Source: Spirochaetota bacterium (GTDB lineage: Bacteria; Spirochaetota; B62-G9; DRHN01). From it: a stretch of DNA of 38,464 bases. The translations under genes and the position numbers were made by a program. Location of the stretch: contig JAFGTF010000122.1 in NCBI GenBank assembly GCA_016934265.1, positions 1 through 38,464 of the forward strand, written 5' to 3'. Under the pieces are notes generated by a model that did not search any database, was not told where the DNA came from, and saw only the letters and a list, made by a program, of their open reading frames with translations. Below, piece by piece: positions 33,066-38,464 of this stretch. Position 1 is the first letter of the stretch. The number at the start of each line of letters is the position of its first letter.

Positions 33066-34766
33066 ATGGATATTCTTCCTAAAGTTGCGATCCAGGGAGA
33101 GGAGGGTTCGTTCAGCCATGAGGCCGGTATCAACTACTGGGGCAACGCAGCGGTCTTCATCCCGAAAAAAACCGCCGGCGAGGTCATCGCGTCGGTCGAG
33201 CAGGAGGAAGCCGATTACGGCCTGCTGCCCATCGAAAACTCCCTTATCGGCAGCATTTCCACCACGTACGACGCGTTGCTCGAATCACGCCTTCTCATAA
33301 CGGGCGAAGTAATCACTCCGATATCTCACTGCCTTCTCGCTCTCGGTAAGGTCGACGTTGGCAGTATAGAGAGAATCTACTCTCACCCCGCCGCACTGTC
33401 GCAATGCTCGAGCTTTATCGAAAACCTCGCGGGGTGTGAGATCATCCCCATATACGACACGGCCGGAAGCGCGCTGAAGATATCGAAAGAAAAGGCCCAA
33501 AAGAGCGCGGCGATCGCGAGCAGACTCGCGGCGAAGCTCTACGACCTTGAAATAATCGCCGAACGTCTCGAGGACTATCCGAAAAACCAGACGAGGTTCA
33601 TCATCACCGCAAAAGAGGAGGGGCCCTCGGATCAGAAAGCCTCCAAGACATCCATCGTATTTACAACCCTCCACCATCCGGGCGCGCTGTTCGACGTGCT
33701 GAAGGTCTTCAACGATTACGGCATCAACCTTACGAAGCTCGAATCGCGCCCGCACAAGATAGAAACGTGGCGGTACTACTTCTACCTCGACTTCGACGGC
33801 CATAGAAATGACCCGTCTGTAAGCGAGGCTCTCGAAGAGCTTCAAGAGAGAACGAACTTCCTGAAAGTGCTGGGGAGTTACCCCGCATGGAAGGGATCGA
33901 AACGGCACGCCCTTCCGACCCTCGGTTCGATGAACGACAAATCACACCTTCCGCTGTACAGCTTGGAGCGGAAAGGTTCGCGCACGGTGTGCACGCTGAA
34001 CGACGAACGCATAGGCACGGTGAATATCGGGGGAGGCGATTTCACCATAATCGCAGGCCCCTGCTCAGTCGAGGGGAGGAAACAGCTTTTCAAGACCGCC
34101 AACCTCATCAAGGAATCGGGGGTCATGATACTCAGGGGGGGCGCATTCAAGCCGAGGACCTCCCCCTACAGCTTTCAGGGCCTGGAAGAGGAGGGTTTGA
34201 AACTCCTTCAGGAGGCGCGGCATGCGTACGGCCTGTACATCATATCCGAGGTAATATCTCCCGCCGACGTGGAGCTCGTCGCCCGTTATGTCGATATACT
34301 GCAGGTCGGCGCCAGAAACATGCAGAACTTCACCCTTCTGAAGGAGATCGGAAAGTCCGCCAAGCCGGTGCTCCTGAAGCGGGGTATGTCCGCTACGGTG
34401 GAGGAGTTTCTTCTCTCCGCCGAGTATATCCTGAGCCAGGGAAACGATCATGTCATCCTCTGCGAGAGAGGGATCAGGACGTTCGAGACCTCCACCCGCA
34501 ACACGCTCGACCTCTCCTGCGTACCGCTTTTGAAGGAAAAAAGCCACCTCCCGGTGTTCGTCGACCCGTCTCACGGCACCGGAAACAGGAACCTCGTGCT
34601 TCCCATGACCAAGGCCGCTCTCGTCGCGGGAGCGGACGGAGTGATGGTCGAGGTGCACTTCCAGCCCGAATCGGCGATGAGCGACGGGAATCAGTCTCTC
34701 GATTCGTCCCTGTATCGTGAGTTCATTAAGCAGATACGCTGGCTTATAGACCGGCTGGAAGGCTGA
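33066..34766 (+). CDS. Bifunctional prephenate dehydratase-ACT-DAHP synthase (type I-beta) fusion
   Basis: 566 residues joining two enzymes of aromatic amino acid synthesis. Residues 5-180 are prephenate dehydratase, with PIENSL (55-60) and the catalytic NQTRF (174-178). Residues 197-275 are a Phe-type ACT domain with PGALF (205-209) and LESRP (225-229). After a linker, residues 295-566 are a type I-beta DAHP synthase: the metal and substrate residues C333 (AGPCSVE), [16 protein letters not shown] (K362), GARNMQN (415-421), LKRG (437-440), H503 (DPSHGTG) and E529. One polypeptide therefore carries the first step of the shikimate pathway and the last committed step to phenylpyruvate. One ACT domain could give phenylalanine feedback on both. 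The start at 33066 is set by a strong GGAGG. Confidence 0.93.
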   Translation: MDILPKVAIQGEEGSFSHEAGINYWGNAAVFIPKKTAGEVIASVEQEEADYGLLPIENSLIGSISTTYDALLESRLLITGEVITPISHCLLALGKVDVGSIERIYSHPAALSQCSSFIENLAGCEIIPIYDTAGSALKISKEKAQKSAAIASRLAAKLYDLEIIAERLEDYPKNQTRFIITAKEEGPSDQKASKTSIVFTTLHHPGALFDVLKVFNDYGINLTKLESRPHKIETWRYYFYLDFDGHRNDPSVSEALEELQERTNFLKVLGSYPAWKGSKRHALPTLGSMNDKSHLPLYSLERKGSRTVCTLNDERIGTVNIGGGDFTIIAGPCSVEGRKQLFKTANLIKESGVMILRGGAFKPRTSPYSFQGLEEEGLKLLQEARHAYGLYIISEVISPADVELVARYVDILQVGARNMQNFTLLKEIGKSAKPVLLKRGMSATVEEFLLSAEYILSQGNDHVILCERGIRTFETSTRNTLDLSCVPLLKEKSHLPVFVDPSHGTGNRNLVLPMTKAALVAGADGVMVEVHFQPESAMSDGNQSLDSSLYREFIKQIRWLIDRLEG

Positions 34767-34830
34767 CAGGCGAACGGCTACCGTGCGCGTACGGCCGCTT
34801 TGCACACACGATTACCGAACACCACCGCCG

Positions 34831-35934
34831 TTAATTTATGAACACACACCCGTCGTCGAGCTCGATAGCTGTTTCGTACTCCCCTCCCGCGCCCGCCACG
34901 AGGCAGCCTGCGCCGATCCTGGATCCGGGAGGTATGCCGACGCCGGTCCCGATGACGGTAAGACCGTGCTTGAGTATATCCCGGTACCTCGGGTTTTCCG
35001 TCTCGCGCCCGCCGCCTATCACGGACCCTTTCCCGATAATCCGCCTGTTTCCTTCGAGCACCAATGTATTCTCAAGGGTCGTTCCCATGCCCACCGTGTT
35101 CTGAGGGAGCACTACCGAATTTTTAACCAGTGCGTGCCGTTCGACAGTTACGCCGCTGAAAAGGACCGATCCGACGACCGCACCCGACACTTTCACGCCC
35201 GCGCCGAGCACACTTTTGAAGACCTCGCCCGTCTCCGTAACTGTGGTACCCGCCAGGGTATCCGAAGCGAGCTGCCGGTACAGGCCGCAATACCCCTTCG
35301 ATCCTAACGAACCCGCTATCCGTATGTTTTCCGTGTGATATTCGTAAGAATTGCGCAATAAAAGCGAAAATCCGTCGATCTTTTGTATTTTTTCGAAGTT
35401 GTGAAAGAGATAGCGGTCGAAGAGCCAGCTCAGAAAATCGCATGCGGCGTCCGGCCTGTCGGTCTCCCATGAGTCCGCGGCAAGAAGAAGCTCTTTTTTA
35501 CCGACGACATAGAGGTCGGAGGGGGTCTTCCCCACCTGGAGCTTGAGAAGGCTCCTGGACCCTCTGACCGCTCCGAGTAGTTTTTTCCAGTCCAGCAGGG
35601 TGAGGTTTCCCGTGCGGCCCACGACAATCCTCTCGGCCGTTTCCTCTTTTTTTAAAAACGTTATAAGGCCGTCCGTAGATCCTCTCGTCCGAAACGGCAG
35701 GAGCGTGGCGGCTGTCCTGTGGGGATAGAACCGCGATAGAAGGTCTTTCACCCTGAAGTTCACCCAGATCGGAAGCTCGGAAAGAAGCGACGATCCCGCG
35801 GACTCTCCCTGCCTGTTACCGCCGCCGTTCCCACGATTCCCCCGTTCGCTTCCCGCCGCACCGCGTAAAGTCTCCATGCCGAGAAAACCTTCGGGTGGAG
35901 CCTCATCGAAAACCAGTATCGGTATTTTCTGCAT
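34831..35934 (-). CDS. GlgD-like protein: degenerate sugar-nucleotidyltransferase domain plus left-handed beta-helix
   Basis: About 367 residues. The C-terminal third is a left-handed beta-helix of hexapeptides (for example SGAVVGSVLFSGVTVERHAL, NTVGMGTTLENTLVLEG), ending in a glycine-rich tail. The N-terminal part (IPILVFDEAPP, SELPIWVNFRVKDLLSRF, DLYVVGKKELL) has the spacing of GlgC/GlgD-type nucleotidyltransferases, but the GGxGxRL nucleotide signature is absent and a Gly/Arg/Asn-rich insertion is present near residues 30-50. I infer a catalytically dead regulatory or scaffold paralogue, perhaps of ADP-glucose or GDP-sugar synthesis. The ATG at 35934 has AAGG close by; an upstream TTG (35964) is less likely. 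It converges with the PDT-DAHPS gene. Confidence 0.65.
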   Translation of the reverse strand: MQKIPILVFDEAPPEGFLGMETLRGAAGSERGNRGNGGGNRQGESAGSSLLSELPIWVNFRVKDLLSRFYPHRTAATLLPFRTRGSTDGLITFLKKEETAERIVVGRTGNLTLLDWKKLLGAVRGSRSLLKLQVGKTPSDLYVVGKKELLLAADSWETDRPDAACDFLSWLFDRYLFHNFEKIQKIDGFSLLLRNSYEYHTENIRIAGSLGSKGYCGLYRQLASDTLAGTTVTETGEVFKSVLGAGVKVSGAVVGSVLFSGVTVERHALVKNSVVLPQNTVGMGTTLENTLVLEGNRRIIGKGSVIGGGRETENPRYRDILKHGLTVIGTGVGIPPGSRIGAGCLVAGAGGEYETAIELDDGCVFIN

Positions 35935-35958
35935 GAGCCTTATCAAGAAAACAATTCG

Positions 35959-35986
35959 TTGCAATTTATCTGCGTATGTCTATAAT
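35959..35986 (+). promoter_or_regulatory. Promoter of the LysM-like membrane protein gene
   Basis: TTGCAA (35959-35964), 16 bases, then a perfect TATAAT (35981-35986). Transcription would begin near 35993, placing the AGGAG at 36001-36005 and the mini-ORF ATG at 36013 at the front of the message. Confidence 0.65.
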
Positions 35987-36012
35987 ATAAACAGGCTGAC
36001 AGGAGAACCAAA

Positions 36013-36030
36013 ATGGAAAAAAACAGATGA
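36013..36030 (+). promoter_or_regulatory. Five-codon mini-ORF (MEKNR-stop) overlapping the next start codon, with an A7 tract
   Basis: AGGAG at 36001-36005 is ideally spaced from an ATG at 36013. This frame reads M-E-K-N-R and stops at TGA 36028-36030, overlapping the ATG (36027-36029) of the 760-residue gene as ATGA. That gene has no ribosome binding site of its own. The mini-ORF contains seven consecutive A (36017-36023). One extra A would fuse the two frames as MEKKQMSV. It is either a translational-coupling leader, a slippage-controlled start or a sequencing indel. Confidence 0.6.
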
Positions 36031-38309
36031 GTGTCGACAAACGCGTGTTTCAGATCGATAACGAGTGCTATATCGTGTACCTCGGGGCGGACAGAGAGGA
36101 CTACAAACCATTCCTCCGTATAGGCAACTCGAAGAGACTGACCGAGAAGATAATTTCCCATGTCTACAACATCGTAATAACCGATTCATATACGGGGAAC
36201 CCCGCCCTGGAACCGGGGAACATCAACAGGCGGATACCAAAGGAAAACCGCTACGTCGGTACGAAGCAGACTGTGGAGCGTTTTCTGGAATTCCTTAAAA
36301 ACTGTGCTCCCGAAACGGACAAGATTACCCGGTATCAAAACGGCGCGGTGAGCGAGGGGGGAGCCCTCGTATCATTCTTCGATGACGGCAACATGCGGCT
36401 TTCGTTAAAAAAAAAGCTGGTCTTCGACCTGAAAAGCTCCGAAAAGAGAGACCGCCATTTCGTCGAGCGTACCAGGATGCTATCCGACCAGCACTCCAAA
36501 GACGGCCTCCGGTACCGGAACGCCGAATTCAAACAGCCCGGTTTCTGTATCGTAGAGGGAAACACGCTCGTCTTCAACCGAGAGAAGATCATCGCCGTGG
36601 GGCTTCCCGACGACTATTTTGCGACACTGATACGATACGGCATCGACCCTGATCTCGTTTCCGGGCTGGTGACCGAAGACGCGTCACCTGCGGTGATAGA
36701 ACTCTTTAAACGAAAGCAGTACAGGAAGCAAGAGGTCTCGATTCTCACGAACAACCCAGGCCTTCTTCAAAGCGCGCTCGATCTCTTCGGTACGCAACTC
36801 TTTTCCCGGCTCACGGACCTCAGGAAAAAAACGAAACAGAGCCTGTACGAATTCTCCATCGGCACCGCCGACGGAACGCTGATGCTCGCCTGCAAGGCTT
36901 TAGGTTTTACCCTCGCGATCTCGGCCGCGGACCGGAAAACCGAAGAGGGGGTTTTTCTCATCGACCCCTCAAGAAATATTTTCACCTATAGTGCGTGCTG
37001 TAAAAAGATAGCGGACGGCGTCCCGTATGTATTCGAACGGGCCGCCCCCTTTAAAAGCGGTATTACCGAATCGTATTTCTCCTCCCTTTTCGACTTTTTC
37101 TCCAATCTTCTCTCGCAGAGCGAGCTTATAGCGGTCAAGCAGCTCGAAAAGTTTTTCACCGATATCGAGCATGATACACGGTTTGCCGCAAGCCTTTCAC
37201 ACGCGAAAAAAGGGCTCAAGCAGATCGGCAGGAACCCTAGCCCCGGGGTATTCTTCATTCTCAGCAACGCCTGCGAAATATGCGGCATGCTGAAGGACAA
37301 AAAAGCGAACAACCCTGATGTGTGCGGTGCGCTTGATTCGCTAAAGGCGCGAATTATTAAGAGGACGGGTTCGTTCGATAGGGTGGCGGAGCCGTTTCCG
37401 CTTGTGTGCCGGCTTTTTATCTCCGATGAGTCGGTGGTGCCGTTGTATCTTCTGACCAAAGACACGGTCACGAAAGACGAATATACGCTCTCCGCCGATG
37501 CGAGACGGTCGATGGCGGAAATCGGGGAGAAGGCTCTCGAAAAATACGACGAGGAGCTCGCGCTTCTGAGCGCCCTCATGGAAGAGCTCGAGCTGCCGCC
37601 TCCCCCTCCCCCGCCTCCCGAAGAGAAAGGGGAAGCGGCCGGGGATTTGGAAGCTGCAGGCGGCGTCCCTTCTGGCCGCATGGAGATAAAAGCACAAACG
37701 GGCGCCCGGCCGTCCGGCGGGAAAAAGGACGGGAAGCGCAAAGGCATCATCATCGCCGCCGCCGTCGTTCTCGCGGCGATACTGATCGTCGTCTTTTTGG
37801 TCATACCGAAAAGGACGGGTGACGAGACACAGACGACGGTGGAAACCGCCGTTTCCACGGCCGGTGGAGAGGAGGCGGAGGGCACCGAGGCTTTTGTGCT
37901 CACGGAACCGACACCGCCGAACCTTATCCGGATAACGATCCTCGACATCTACCTGTTAACGAACCGCATCGCGCGGGAAAACGGGTTCAGGGAGCTCGAT
38001 ACCTTGCCTGAACTCGGAAAAGACCCCGACTGGATCTATCCCGGCAATACTTTCACCCTTCCCGACGGCACCGTATACGAAGTAGTCGACGGCGATACCG
38101 TCTGGTACATCGCGGAACGATACATCAGAAAGACCCTTGAGGCAGATTGGGTGGAGTACAATAAAATTTTGAAAGCTATAGAGAAATCGGGGGGTGTTGC
38201 CGATGATAAAGAAAAGCTCCGTGTGAGGCTCGAAAACCTGAAATCGGGCTCGTTCAGCGAAAATTTTCGCCGAGAGGTGGACCGGACGATACTGGAAATG
38301 GGCGCCTGA
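36027..38309 (+). CDS. Single-pass membrane protein with large cytoplasmic part and LysM-like periplasmic tail; function unknown
   Basis: 760 residues. Residues 1-515 are soluble with no recognised family. The first 60 (VFQIDNECYIVYLGADREDY) are beta-rich, and later parts alternate alpha and beta. A run of eight prolines (about 524-531) and a basic Gly/Lys linker precede one membrane helix (about 573-594, GIIIAAAVVLAAILIVVFLV). Outside, residues 636-708 look like LysM-type units: PDWIYPGNTFTLPDG closes a degenerate one, and VYEVVDGDTVWYIAERYI opens another. The C-terminal 50 residues are charged helix. I infer a protein linking a cytoplasmic domain to peptidoglycan. With no signal peptide, the N-terminus should be inside. 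The start is unusual (see the mini-ORF at 36013-36030). Confidence 0.8.
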   Translation: MSVDKRVFQIDNECYIVYLGADREDYKPFLRIGNSKRLTEKIISHVYNIVITDSYTGNPALEPGNINRRIPKENRYVGTKQTVERFLEFLKNCAPETDKITRYQNGAVSEGGALVSFFDDGNMRLSLKKKLVFDLKSSEKRDRHFVERTRMLSDQHSKDGLRYRNAEFKQPGFCIVEGNTLVFNREKIIAVGLPDDYFATLIRYGIDPDLVSGLVTEDASPAVIELFKRKQYRKQEVSILTNNPGLLQSALDLFGTQLFSRLTDLRKKTKQSLYEFSIGTADGTLMLACKALGFTLAISAADRKTEEGVFLIDPSRNIFTYSACCKKIADGVPYVFERAAPFKSGITESYFSSLFDFFSNLLSQSELIAVKQLEKFFTDIEHDTRFAASLSHAKKGLKQIGRNPSPGVFFILSNACEICGMLKDKKANNPDVCGALDSLKARIIKRTGSFDRVAEPFPLVCRLFISDESVVPLYLLTKDTVTKDEYTLSADARRSMAEIGEKALEKYDEELALLSALMEELELPPPPPPPPEEKGEAAGDLEAAGGVPSGRMEIKAQTGARPSGGKKDGKRKGIIIAAAVVLAAILIVVFLVIPKRTGDETQTTVETAVSTAGGEEAEGTEAFVLTEPTPPNLIRITILDIYLLTNRIARENGFRELDTLPELGKDPDWIYPGNTFTLPDGTVYEVVDGDTVWYIAERYIRKTLEADWVEYNKILKAIEKSGGVADDKEKLRVRLENLKSGSFSENFRREVDRTILEMGA

Positions 38310-38389
38310 AAAACAGTGGCGAAATCCGCCGAAACAATCCGAAACGGGCATGAGATGGGGAACATTATTAATTACAAGAGAGATTTCTG

Positions 38390-38442
38390 CATCTAAACGA
38401 GAACAAATATTCTTTTTAAGGTGGGTGTACTACGTTTAGATG
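38390..38442. repeat. Perfect 10-bp inverted repeat near the window end
   Basis: CATCTAAACG (38390-38399) and CGTTTAGATG (38433-38442) are exact inverse copies separated by 33 bases. The interior is AT-rich with a T-run. It could be an operator pair, a weak terminator stem after the membrane protein gene or the ends of a small element. The rest of 38310-38464 shows no gene. Confidence 0.5.
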
Positions 38443-38464
38443 GGGATCGTCATCAGAAACACGA

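Noticed and set aside
33887..34720. 277-residue plus-strand frame within the DAHP synthase half
   Set aside because: It is Arg/Gly-rich and out of frame with intact DAHP synthase motifs; not a sign of a frameshift.
36986..37948. 320-residue minus-strand Ser/Ala-rich frame with a poly-Gly run
   Set aside because: The poly-Gly is the antisense of the polyproline linker of the membrane protein; no independent coding evidence.

Overview
The window looks like part of the chromosome of an anaerobic, diderm (Gram-negative) bacterium with a moderately high GC content. I favour a member of the Spirochaetota or a neighbouring lineage. The reasons are relaxed lipobox lipoproteins, a complete apolipoprotein N-acyltransferase, a type II secretion gene block, oxygen-sensitive (R)-2-hydroxyacyl-CoA dehydratase genes and a DMSO-reductase-family molybdoenzyme. 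No rRNA, tRNA or CRISPR array was seen, so the taxonomic call is inference.

Layout. Positions 1-5838 (minus strand) hold a partial outer-membrane barrel protein cut by the window edge, a 1057-residue lipoprotein with 14 LVIVD propeller repeats, and a membrane receptor with a LuxR-type helix-turn-helix. From 6275 to 10935 (plus) come a FabG-like reductase, a dienelactone-hydrolase remnant and a second large lipoprotein. This lipoprotein shares its N-terminal module with the first but ends in a seven-blade SBBP-type propeller. From 10977 to 14884 two nearly identical 130-bp direct repeats bracket an AT-richer cassette with a truncated IS5-type transposase, an FGGY carbohydrate kinase and a HisC-like aminotransferase. 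A gene fragment abuts the right-hand repeat.

Positions 15142-20686 carry a solitary DmsA-like molybdoenzyme, a decayed REP-associated transposase tail, a nitrilase-family amidase, a YbgC-type thioesterase, a homocysteine S-methyltransferase-like gene and a stand-alone receiver protein. The last two are divergent and their promoters share the -35 position. Next are lnt and a histidine phosphatase (plus). A three-gene 2-hydroxyacyl-CoA dehydratase operon (minus) follows, and divergent from it is a SucD-like CoA-binding protein that lacks the phospho-histidine loop.

Positions 28347-32321 (minus) are gspI-J-K-L-M, the minor pseudopilin and inner-membrane assembly part of a type II secretion system, preceded by a nicotinamidase-like hydrolase. 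Positions 33066-34766 encode a prephenate dehydratase-ACT-DAHP synthase fusion. The window ends with a degenerate GlgD-like beta-helix protein and a 760-residue membrane protein with a LysM-like periplasmic tail. The reading frame of that last gene begins inside a five-codon mini-ORF containing an A7 tract.

The most unusual items are the PDT-ACT-DAHPS fusion, the non-catalytic SucD homologue facing the acyl-CoA dehydratase operon, the repeat-bracketed kinase/aminotransferase cassette, the two lipoproteins with a swapped propeller module, and the mini-ORF/poly-A start of the last gene.
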